14,162 nucleotides of DNA from an uncultured Collinsella sp. (GTDB lineage Bacteria; Actinomycetota; Coriobacteriia; Coriobacteriales; Coriobacteriaceae). The stretch covers positions 1 to 14,162 of the forward strand of contig CABVBR010000041.1 in assembly GCA_902496645.1 (NCBI GenBank), written 5' to 3'. Of this stretch, positions 1 through 6,561 are shown piece after piece. Numbering within the stretch: the stretch's first letter is position 1; each line of letters begins with the position of its first letter. Below the pieces are notes generated by a model that saw only the letters and a program-made list of their open reading frames with translations, ran no database searches and was not told the origin of the DNA. The position numbers and the translations under genes were made by a program.

Positions 1-33
1 CGGGACGGCCGCCGCTTTTTGCTATCAATCGAC

Positions 34-98
34 TGGTGCAATGGGGTCAGGTTTATATGCACCAAGTTGGTGCAAAGTAACCTGTCCCCCTTGCACCA
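34..98. repeat. 65-base near-perfect palindrome (REP/MITE-like)
   Basis: The two halves mirror each other around position 66. By hand count 27 of 32 base pairs match; the mismatched pairs are 42/90, 47/85, 54/78, 55/77 and 57/75. It contains nested arms: outer TGGTGCAA (34-41) against TTGCACCA (91-98), middle GGGGTCAGG (43-51) against CCTGTCCCC (81-89), and inner TGCACCAA (58-65) against TTGGTGCA (67-74). It sits 10 bases after the stop codon of the flavoprotein gene and has no T-run on either side, so it is not a standard Rho-independent terminator. It looks like a dispersed extragenic palindrome, although only one copy is visible here. It could still form a transcript end or block 3' decay. 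Confidence 0.75.
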
Positions 99-107
99 AG
101 GGGTTGA

Positions 108-2057
108 CTAGAGGGCGCAGGCCACTTTGTAGCCGTCGCCGATGGCGTCGCGGATGTTGCCGCACTTGTTGGCGTCGCCCAGCACGTGGGCGGTAACGCC
201 GGCAGCAGCCAGGTCGTCGGCCAGCTTGGTGTTGGGGCGGTAGCCCATCGCCAGCACCAGCGTATCGGCACCCGTGATGGTGTGGATCTCGCCGTCCTTC
301 TCGTAGCTGATGGTGTCCTCGGTGATCTCGGTCACCTTGGCCTCAGTCAGCACGTGAACGCCCTTGGAGAGCATGCGCGTAATGAGCACCGCGCGGCCGG
401 CGCCGCCCTCGTTGGCGGCAAGCGTCTTGGTCATCTCGATGACGGTGACGTCGCGGTTGGCCGGCGACAGGTCGTTGACCAGCGGAGCCAGGTAGTCAGC
501 CGTCTCGCAGCCGACGGTGCCGCCGCCCACGATGACGATCTTCTTGCCCGGGAAGGCCTTGCCGCCCAGCAGGTCGTCGGCCGTCATGACCTGCTTAAAG
601 CCCTGCATAAAGGCCGGAGCGATAGGCTCGGCGCCATAGGCCAGGACAACCTCGTAGCCGGCGTAGTCACGCTGAATGTCCTCAGCCGAAAGCTCGGTAC
701 CAAAGATGCACTTCACGCCGGCCTCGGCCAGACGACGATACTGGTACTTGATCACACGGGTGAGCTCCTGCTTTGCCGGCGGAACGGCTGCAATGCGCAT
801 CTCACCGCCCGGCTCATCCTGCTTGTCCACGAGCACCACGTGGTGGCCACGCTTGGCGGCAATGAACGCCGCCTCCATGCCAGCGGGACCGGCGCCCACA
901 ACGAGCACGTTCTTAGCCTCGGCGGCAGGCTCGTAGCCGGCCTCGTCGCGCTCAACATCGGGGTTGACGGTGCAGGAGATACGCTTGCCGAACATGATGC
1001 CGTTCAGACAGCGAAGGCAGCCGATGCAGGGGCGAATCCCGTCGGCGTTGCCGGCAGCCGCCTTGTTGCAGAACTCGGCATCGCACAGGTTGGCTCGACC
1101 CATCATGCAGATGTCGGCGGCACCGTCCTCGATCAGCTCCTCGGCAATCCATGCCTCGTTAATACGGCCGACCGTGGCGACGGGAATGTTGACGTGCTTT
1201 TTGATCTCGCGCGAGCAGGCGGCGTGCGAAGCCTGCTGCGTACCGGCGGCGGGAATCGCGGAGCCGCGCTTGATGGTGGTGCCGCCCGAAACGTGGATCA
1301 TATCGACGCCGGCCTTCTCCAGGCGACGCGAGACATAGATCATATCGTTGAGGGTCAGGCCGCCATCGGTGTACTCATCGCCCGACATACGAACGTCGAT
1401 GATAAAGTCCTTGCCGCAGCGCTCGCGAATCTCGGCAATGACCTCGAGCAAGAAGCGCATACGGGCATCGAGCGAGCCGCCGTACTCGTCGGTACGCTTG
1501 TTGTAGAGCGGGGTCAAGAAGCCGCCGAGCATGCCGTGGGCGTGCGCCGCATGGACCTCGACGCCATCGACGCCGGCCTTCTGCATGCGCACAGCGGCGT
1601 CGCCAAACTGGTGCGTGAGCTCGTGAATCTCGTCAACCGTGATGGGGCGCGGCGCCTCGCGGGCATAGGACGGGCCCACGAAGGACGGGGCGATCAGGCG
1701 CGGCGTGCCCGGGATGTTAAAGGCCATATAGGCGGGGTGGAAGAGCTGCGGCATGATCTTGCAGCCGTACTCGTGCACGGCGGCGGCGAGCTTTTCCCAA
1801 CCAGGGATGAACGTGTCGTCGTAGCAGCACATATCGCCCGGCAGATAGGTATAGGTGGGCTCGACGGTTACGACCTCGGTGATGATGAGGCCCACGCCGC
1901 CCTTGGCACGGGCGCGATAGTGGTCGACCAGGTCGTCGGTCACATAGCCGTGGTCGGCCAGGTTGGTAGATACCGGCGGCATAAAGACACGGTTCTTGAC
2001 CTCGGTCGTACCGACCTTGATCGGGCTAAAGAGCATCGGATAGGCGGAGGACTCCAT
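108..2057 (-). CDS. Old-yellow-enzyme-type Fe-S/FAD oxidoreductase (2,4-dienoyl-CoA reductase / enoate reductase family)
   Basis: This 649-residue protein has the three-part layout of the bacterial 2,4-dienoyl-CoA reductase and enoate reductase family: an FMN-binding TIM barrel (about 1-340), a 4Fe-4S cluster site, and an FAD/NAD(P)H half. The cluster cysteines are C344, C347, C350 and C362. The dinucleotide-binding loops are GAGPAG (388-393) and GGGTVG (511-516). The barrel has the family's NxRxDxYGGS segment (186-195). Such enzymes reduce activated C=C bonds with NAD(P)H in the cytoplasm; the substrate cannot be read from sequence. Oddly, the proton-donor Tyr of the usual H-G-Y-L motif is Met here (M176), and one residue is inserted beside it. 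The ATG at 2057 follows AAGGAAG at a good distance. A terminator separates it from the upstream gene, so it is probably its own transcription unit. No clear promoter was found in the spacer. Confidence 0.9.
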   Translation of the reverse strand: MESSAYPMLFSPIKVGTTEVKNRVFMPPVSTNLADHGYVTDDLVDHYRARAKGGVGLIITEVVTVEPTYTYLPGDMCCYDDTFIPGWEKLAAAVHEYGCKIMPQLFHPAYMAFNIPGTPRLIAPSFVGPSYAREAPRPITVDEIHELTHQFGDAAVRMQKAGVDGVEVHAAHAHGMLGGFLTPLYNKRTDEYGGSLDARMRFLLEVIAEIRERCGKDFIIDVRMSGDEYTDGGLTLNDMIYVSRRLEKAGVDMIHVSGGTTIKRGSAIPAAGTQQASHAACSREIKKHVNIPVATVGRINEAWIAEELIEDGAADICMMGRANLCDAEFCNKAAAGNADGIRPCIGCLRCLNGIMFGKRISCTVNPDVERDEAGYEPAAEAKNVLVVGAGPAGMEAAFIAAKRGHHVVLVDKQDEPGGEMRIAAVPPAKQELTRVIKYQYRRLAEAGVKCIFGTELSAEDIQRDYAGYEVVLAYGAEPIAPAFMQGFKQVMTADDLLGGKAFPGKKIVIVGGGTVGCETADYLAPLVNDLSPANRDVTVIEMTKTLAANEGGAGRAVLITRMLSKGVHVLTEAKVTEITEDTISYEKDGEIHTITGADTLVLAMGYRPNTKLADDLAAAGVTAHVLGDANKCGNIRDAIGDGYKVACAL

Positions 2058-2170
2058 ACAGGCTTCCTTTCGTTTGGGTCGCGCGGGGCGGCACTTGCTG
2101 ATTCCCCTATCGTATCAGTATCCGCCCGGCGCGCGACCTCACACGCTCCCCCACCTTTTGCTCGACCCAT

Positions 2171-2242
2171 AAAAAAGTTGCGGTGGAATACGGAGCAATT
2201 GAGGCGTTTGACAGCCAAAACAGTCCGTATTTCACCGCAACT
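2171..2242 (-). terminator. Rho-independent terminator of the GltD-like gene
   Basis: Arms AGTTGCGGTGGAATACGGA (2176-2194) and TCCGTATTTCACCGCAACT (2224-2242) pair at 18 of 19 positions. On the minus strand the stem runs straight into six T residues (2176-2171). A smaller GGC/GCC pairing sits in the 29-base loop. It begins 18 bases after the stop codon at 2260, as expected for a terminator. The stem is unusually long with a large loop, so it may also be a repeat-derived element. The remaining spacer (2058-2170) shows no convincing promoter hexamers. Confidence 0.8.
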
Positions 2243-2259
2243 GATAAGGGTGGGATGGA

Positions 2260-3477
2260 TTAGAGGCCCAGGTAGGATGTCATGCCTTCGACAGCGAGCT
2301 TGGCGCCGGCCACGGCATGGACGACCGTCAGCGGGCCGTTGACCACGTCGCCGGCGGCAAAGACGCCGGGCACGGTGGTCATGCCGTGCTCATCGACCGA
2401 AAGCAGGCCGCGATGGTCGGTCTCCAGACCGCCCGTCGTAAGCACGAGCTTGTCCTTGGGCACCTGCGAGGCCGCAATGACGATGGTATCGGCCGCGGCG
2501 TGGTCGAGCTCTTTCTCGTAGCCCACCACGTTGTTGTCCTCGTCGAAGATGGCCGTCTCGAACACCGGGCCGTTATCGTCGATAGCGCAGATGGCCTTAC
2601 CGCACACGATCTCGGCACCGTCGAGTTCGGTCAGCTCGACCTCGTCATCGATGGCAGAGATGTGGCGCGAGCGGGCATACACGGTAACCTTGCGAGCGCC
2701 CGAGCGCAGCGCGGTACGGGCCACATCCATGGCGACGTTACCGGCACCGATAACCGCCACGTTCTGCCCGATCGCCACACTTGTGGGGTCGACCAGATAG
2801 TCGATACCAAACAGCACGTTACCGCGCGACTCGCCGGGAATGCCCAGCTTGCGGGCGCGCCAAGTGCCGGTGCCCACAAAGACCGCGTCGTAGCCGTCGC
2901 GCAGCAGATCGTCGATATGCAGCGCGCCGCCGATGGTGGTCGAGGGACGCACGCGCACGCCGAGTGAGCACATCACGTGGCGGTACTTTTGCACCAGCGT
3001 GCGCGGCAGACGGAACTCGGGGATGCCGTACTCAAGCACACCGCCGATCTCGGGACGCTGCTCAAACACGGTGACGGCGCAACCCAGCTGGGCCATCTTA
3101 ATCGCCACGGTAATACCGGCAGGACCCGAGCCGACCACAGCGACCTGCTTGCCACACGACGGAGCGGGCTTCCACTCCTTGCGGTCGAGGTACGCCGTGG
3201 AGATATAGTTCTCGATACTCGAAAAATGCACCGGCGTGCCCTTGCGGCCCTGAATACATGCACCCTCGCACTGGCCCGAATGGTTGCACACCATGGAGCA
3301 GACCGCGCTCATGGGGTTGTTCTGGAACAGCAGCTCGCCCGCTTCCTCCAGACGACGTTGCTTAAACAGATCGATGACCTGCGGAATAGGCGTCTGCACC
3401 GGGCAGCCTTTGATCTGGCAGAACGCCTTTTTGCAGCCCAGGCAACGATTTGCTTCCTCGACAATGTGGATAGCCAC
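2260..3477 (-). CDS. GltD-like FAD/Fe-S NAD(P)H oxidoreductase
   Basis: The 405-residue protein resembles the small subunit of NADPH-dependent glutamate synthase and related electron-entry modules. The N-terminal Fe-S domain has two cysteine sets: C12, C15, C20 and C25, then C60, C64, C70 and C74. The FAD loop is GSGPAG (116-121), the NAD(P)H loop is GAGNVA (244-249), and the C-terminal FAD motif is AAGDVVNG (374-381). No large glutamate synthase subunit is in view, so its partner is unknown. It may pass electrons to another flavoprotein or ferredoxin rather than make glutamate. Its length is a little under that usual for GltD. The start is a GTG at 3477 with AGAGGGG about seven bases upstream. 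It lies 96 bases after the isomerase-like gene and could be the last gene of the GH105 operon; the terminator at 2171-2242 ends this unit. Confidence 0.85.
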   Translation of the reverse strand: MAIHIVEEANRCLGCKKAFCQIKGCPVQTPIPQVIDLFKQRRLEEAGELLFQNNPMSAVCSMVCNHSGQCEGACIQGRKGTPVHFSSIENYISTAYLDRKEWKPAPSCGKQVAVVGSGPAGITVAIKMAQLGCAVTVFEQRPEIGGVLEYGIPEFRLPRTLVQKYRHVMCSLGVRVRPSTTIGGALHIDDLLRDGYDAVFVGTGTWRARKLGIPGESRGNVLFGIDYLVDPTSVAIGQNVAVIGAGNVAMDVARTALRSGARKVTVYARSRHISAIDDEVELTELDGAEIVCGKAICAIDDNGPVFETAIFDEDNNVVGYEKELDHAAADTIVIAASQVPKDKLVLTTGGLETDHRGLLSVDEHGMTTVPGVFAAGDVVNGPLTVVHAVAGAKLAVEGMTSYLGL

Positions 3478-3510
3478 GCGATTCCCCTCTGATTCGCATC
3501 AACACAATAG

Positions 3511-3533
3511 TGGGCAGTTCCAGATGCTGCCCA
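3511..3533 (-). other. Small hairpin in the spacer before the GltD-like gene
   Basis: TGGGCAG (3511-3517) pairs with CTGCCCA (3527-3533) around a nine-base loop, in the 96-base gap between the isomerase-like gene and the GltD-like gene. No T-run follows on the minus strand. It is therefore more likely a leader or mRNA-stability structure than a terminator, or it may be chance. Confidence 0.3.
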
Positions 3534-3573
3534 GCACCGGCAAGCCGGCCGTCCATAGCGGCCGCCAGCCACG

Positions 3574-4488
3574 CTACATCTCCCGATGCGCGCCTTCGCA
3601 ACGGGCAGACATGCGCTCGAGCGTCGTCAGGCAACCGGCCGCCGTCGCCGGCACGCTGTTCTCGACCACACACGGAATGCCCGGACAGGCAGCGGCAGCC
3701 CAGGCAACGACGGGCTCAAAGTCATAACGGCCCGTCTCCCCCACACCGTGGCACACCAGGCGCGAGCCCGTGCCGTCGCACCAGCCGGCCTCGTCCTCGT
3801 TATCCACGACCTCAAAATCCTTAGCGTGCAGTACACGAATCTTGCTGCCGCACAGATAGAGCATGTCCGATGTAATCTCCTGCGCCTCGCCGACAACGCT
3901 CGGATGCAGCAGCGACACCGGATCGTAGATAACACCGAGCGCCGAGCTCGGCACGCGCTCGAGCACCTCGCGGCAACGCTGAGGCGTGTTAACCGTCTCG
4001 TTCCAGCCGGGCTCGATCAAGATTTGGCCGTCCATGGCCTCGGCACGTGTGCAGACATATTTGAGACCCTCCACAAATGCGTCGAGCGCCTCGTCGGTCA
4101 TGCGATCGTCCGCCACGGCGTTCTGCACGTTAGGACGACCGGTCTCGGTACCCACCGGACAGCCGCCGAGCATCTTGGCGAAACTCAGGCATGCCTCGTA
4201 CTCGGCATAGTTGTCCATCAGCTGTTGGCGATCGGGCGTCGCCAGGTTTTTATAGCAGCCGAACACGGCGACCGAGACGCCTGCCCCGTCGAGCACAGTG
4301 CGCAGGTGGTCGGCGAGCTCGCGCGTCAGGCCCAAGCGGTTGATACCCATCGACTTATAGAGCACCTTGCTCGGCAGCTGAATGCACGAAAAGCCGAGCT
4401 CGCCCGCCATACGAATGCGCTCCTCGACCGTTCCCTGCGGAAGGTCGTGCAGGCGCACGCCCGGAGTAATAGCCCCCACGCTATTCAC
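3574..4488 (-). CDS. TIM-barrel sugar isomerase/epimerase-like protein (xylose isomerase-like superfamily)
   Basis: The predicted 304-residue cytoplasmic protein has the layout of the xylose-isomerase-like/AP-endonuclease-2 TIM barrels, which bind a divalent metal and move keto groups or invert centres in sugars. Likely metal ligands are E159 (LIEP), D189 (YDP), H221 (LHAKDF) and E276 (VVEN). The GTG at 4488 overlaps the GH105 stop by eight bases, which implies translational coupling. A second GTG at 4479, nine bases on, fits the AAGGG sequence better and is a possible alternative. The reading frame stays open upstream to 4644, but that part is a shadow of the GH105 gene. The tight link to GH105 suggests it acts on a uronate or ketouronate from the unsaturated sugar. 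This role is inference; the family does not fix the substrate. Confidence 0.8.
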   Translation of the reverse strand: MNSVGAITPGVRLHDLPQGTVEERIRMAGELGFSCIQLPSKVLYKSMGINRLGLTRELADHLRTVLDGAGVSVAVFGCYKNLATPDRQQLMDNYAEYEACLSFAKMLGGCPVGTETGRPNVQNAVADDRMTDEALDAFVEGLKYVCTRAEAMDGQILIEPGWNETVNTPQRCREVLERVPSSALGVIYDPVSLLHPSVVGEAQEITSDMLYLCGSKIRVLHAKDFEVVDNEDEAGWCDGTGSRLVCHGVGETGRYDFEPVVAWAAAACPGIPCVVENSVPATAAGCLTTLERMSARCEGAHREM

Positions 4489-5719
4489 ATCCCTTGCAAG
4501 CGTTGATGCCCGGGGTGTATCCGCCAAACGGGTCCTCGATGGAGCACACGCCCGAGGGGGCCAGCGGATCGCGCTTGCCGGCCAGCTTGTCGTGGTGCAT
4601 GGTCTCGATATAGGCCAGCACCAGCGGCGCCACGCCCTTCGCATCGTTTTTGACGATGGGCTCGCTCATGTAGTAGCCAAAGGTGCCCTCGCGGTGCGTG
4701 GTGTTGCCCAGGCCCGCGACCAGGCAGATGTTGTCGAGTGCCAGCTGCCCATCATGCTCGGACAGGCAGGTCTCGCAGATGCCGTCGAACGCGCGACGGC
4801 CATGCTGGTAATAGCGCTCGCCCAGCACGCCCAGGCGCACGCCCTTCATGATAGCGTTGGCAAAGATGGCGCTACCGCTCTCCTCCAGGTAGTTGGGGGC
4901 GATGTTGGGCAGGTTGATGACCTGGTGCCACATACCGGTCTTTTCGTCCTGATACGGCAACATGGCATCGATCAGGTCGTGGAACATCTTGCGAATCTCG
5001 TCCTTCTCGGCCGACATCGAAGGCGGCATGAGCTCCCAGGTATCGATGAGCGCCATGGCAAACCAGCCCTCGGCGCGCAGCCAGAAGTTGGCCGAAAGGC
5101 CGGTGACGGGATCGCACCAGAACTGCTTGCGGCTCGCGTCGTAGGCGTGATAGTACAGACCGTTAAGCGGGTTGCGCATAAGGTCGTGCACGACCTGGAA
5201 CATATGGAAGCTGTCCGAGCAGGCGCGGCGGTTGTGGAAGCTCAGCTCGTACTGCATGTAGAACGGCTGCGCCATGTACATGCCGTCGAGCCAAATCTGG
5301 TTGGGGTAGACGGCCTTGTGCCAAAAGACGCCCTCTTTGGTGCGCGGCTGGGTCTCGAGCTGACGGTAGATGGTGTCCATGGCGGCACGGTACTTGGGCT
5401 TGCCCACCAGGTCATACAGCTTATAGAGGGTCTTGCCCGCGTTGACGTTGTCGAGGTTGTACTCCTCGGGGTTGTAATGCTTGATGGTGCCATCTTCCTG
5501 GACAAAGAAGTCGATGTAGTCGTCGGCGAAGGTCAGGTAGCGCTGCTCACCCGTAATCTCGTACAGCTCGATGAGTGCCTTGATCATGCAGCCATCGATG
5601 TAGTTCCAGGTGTTCTCCTTACCGGCACGGAGCTTTTCGATGTTCCACGCGGGCGCCTGCGGCGTAGACGTCTCGATCAACTGCTCGATGTAGCTATCCA
5701 GGATCTGATTGCAACCCAT
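4481..5719 (-). CDS. GH105/GH88-type unsaturated rhamnogalacturonyl hydrolase (YteR-like)
   Basis: This 412-residue protein fits the six-hairpin barrel family that hydrolyses delta-4,5-unsaturated galacturonate from the ends of lyase-made rhamnogalacturonan fragments, yielding an unsaturated uronate that rearranges to a keto sugar. Two acidic residues match YteR in position: D90 (in YNLDN) and D145 (in WLDGMYMA); in YteR they are D88 and D143. Other family-like segments are WLRAEGWF and the PNYLEESGSA region. No signal peptide is visible, so it should act on imported oligomers. The ATG at 5719 has AGAGGGG about five bases upstream. It is the first gene of a transcription unit with a promoter and two operator-like palindromes just upstream, and its end overlaps the isomerase-like gene. 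Confidence 0.92.
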   Translation of the reverse strand: MGCNQILDSYIEQLIETSTPQAPAWNIEKLRAGKENTWNYIDGCMIKALIELYEITGEQRYLTFADDYIDFFVQEDGTIKHYNPEEYNLDNVNAGKTLYKLYDLVGKPKYRAAMDTIYRQLETQPRTKEGVFWHKAVYPNQIWLDGMYMAQPFYMQYELSFHNRRACSDSFHMFQVVHDLMRNPLNGLYYHAYDASRKQFWCDPVTGLSANFWLRAEGWFAMALIDTWELMPPSMSAEKDEIRKMFHDLIDAMLPYQDEKTGMWHQVINLPNIAPNYLEESGSAIFANAIMKGVRLGVLGERYYQHGRRAFDGICETCLSEHDGQLALDNICLVAGLGNTTHREGTFGYYMSEPIVKNDAKGVAPLVLAYIETMHHDKLAGKRDPLAPSGVCSIEDPFGGYTPGINACKGCE

Positions 5720-5743
5720 TGTGTCCCCTCTGACGTAGATGAT

Positions 5744-5759
5744 GGGTGAACGTTAACCC
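5744..5759. promoter_or_regulatory. Operator-like palindrome, promoter-proximal copy (GH105)
   Basis: GGGTGAACGTTAACCC is a 16-base palindrome broken only at one pair (5748/5755). Its centre at 5751.5 has the CG step flanked by AA/TT typical of LacI-family operators. It covers the predicted start of transcription of the GH105 unit. It is exactly 40 bp from the next copy. Confidence 0.75.
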
Positions 5760-5760
5760 T

Positions 5761-5790
5761 AGTGTAACGCGAACGGGATTATAGGGTGAA
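5761..5790 (-). promoter_or_regulatory. Putative promoter of the GH105 operon
   Basis: Read on the minus strand, TTCACC (5790-5785) is followed by an 18-base spacer and TACACT (5766-5761), each four of six to the sigma-70 consensus. The -35 lies inside the distal operator copy and the predicted start near 5754 inside the proximal copy, the same geometry as at the symporter promoter. A perfect TATAAT (5783-5778) is also present, but no good -35 lies at the right distance from it, so the exact -10 is uncertain. Confidence 0.5.
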
Positions 5791-5808
5791 CGTTAACCCT
5801 ATAATCCC
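5775..5808. promoter_or_regulatory. 34-base palindrome containing the distal operator copy
   Basis: The operator core GGGTGAACGTTAACCC (5784-5799) is identical to the copy at 5744-5759. Here it is extended on both sides by GGGATTATA (5775-5783) and TATAATCCC (5800-5808), giving a 34-base palindrome with a single mismatched pair (5788/5795). TATAAT occurs in the flank on each strand. As RNA it would be a long hairpin 16 bases past the SGNH gene's stop, so it may also stop or slow transcription from upstream, although no T-run follows. Confidence 0.8.
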
Positions 5809-5824
5809 CGTGAACGGCACGCTT

Positions 5825-6493
5825 TTAGCGACAAACGGCAGCAAGGCCCGCGGCGATTCGATGCGCCAGGCGCTCGTAGCCAGCCGGGCTGTAGTGCAGG
5901 CCGTCGGGCATATAGAGCTCGCGGTGCTCCGGCAAAAACGGGCTGATGCCGCTCTGAGCGTACAGGTCGATTACCGGCACCGAGTAGCGGTCACAGACCT
6001 CGAGCATCGCCTGCACGTACGCGATCTGCGTCAGGCCCAGATGGTTGAGCTCGTTGCTCGCCGGAATATCCTTCTCGTGTTTGCCACTTGTCTTGCACGG
6101 CGTCATAAACACGAGCTTTGCCTGGGGCGAGCGCGCCGTGATGGTGCGGATCAGGTAGTCGAGCGCACCGTAGAACTCGTGCACGTCCGTGCTGCCCAGC
6201 TCTCCCAGCGGCACGTTACGGCTAAAGTCGTTAACGCCGCCAAAGACGATGCAGATATCTGCCGTGTGATCGATGCCGTCCAAGCGCTCGACAAACGAAT
6301 CGCTACGGTCGGCCTTGACGGCAATACGCGAACCCTTAATACCAAAGTTCTCGATCGTAGCGCCGCCCAGCAGCGCACCCAGGTGCGAAGTCCAGGAGAT
6401 ATCGTTGCCTCCCCCGCCGCATCCGTTATCGCCCCAGGTGGTCGAATCGCCAAAGCAGCAGATGGTCGATTCGCTCAAGTTTTTCGTTTCCAT
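5825..6493 (-). CDS. SGNH/GDSL-family hydrolase (probable carbohydrate esterase)
   Basis: The 222-residue protein has the block motifs of SGNH hydrolases: the nucleophile in FGDS (S17), a GG-V-ND block (85-89) with oxyanion-hole N88, and the D-G-L-H block (D197, H200) completing the Ser-Asp-His set. No signal peptide is visible. The family includes rhamnogalacturonan acetylesterases, and the neighbouring pectin enzymes suggest that it removes acetyl groups from galacturonate or rhamnogalacturonan oligomers in the cytoplasm; that substrate is inference. The ATG at 6493 has GAGGAG five to six bases upstream. The frame is open back to 6862, but that stretch overlaps the well-supported pectinesterase fusion and is rejected. 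It lies 68 bases after that gene and is probably co-transcribed with it. Confidence 0.88.
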   Translation of the reverse strand: METKNLSESTICCFGDSTTWGDNGCGGGGNDISWTSHLGALLGGATIENFGIKGSRIAVKADRSDSFVERLDGIDHTADICIVFGGVNDFSRNVPLGELGSTDVHEFYGALDYLIRTITARSPQAKLVFMTPCKTSGKHEKDIPASNELNHLGLTQIAYVQAMLEVCDRYSVPVIDLYAQSGISPFLPEHRELYMPDGLHYSPAGYERLAHRIAAGLAAVCR

Positions 6494-6561
6494 ATTCTTC
6501 TCCTCACCCGCACACCGGCGGTCATACAGGTACATACCGTTCATTCGCAACATCCGAGGGG

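Noticed and set aside
53..271. 72-residue minus-strand frame at the left edge
   Set aside because: It runs through the palindrome and out of frame inside the flavoprotein gene, with low-complexity Ala/Thr/Pro content.
186..2342. 718-residue plus-strand open reading frame opposite the flavoprotein gene
   Set aside because: It is antisense to a gene with full family motifs, its residues are low-complexity (rich in Val, Ala, Gly, His), and it arises from GC-rich third positions. The same holds for long plus-strand frames at 4382-5749, 8391-10475, 10533-12161 and 12613-14007.
4489..4644. N-terminal extension of the isomerase-like gene
   Set aside because: These 52 codons lie inside the GH105 coding region, are rich in Arg, Trp and Pro, and resemble no isomerase start; the GTG at 4488 or 4479 fits better.
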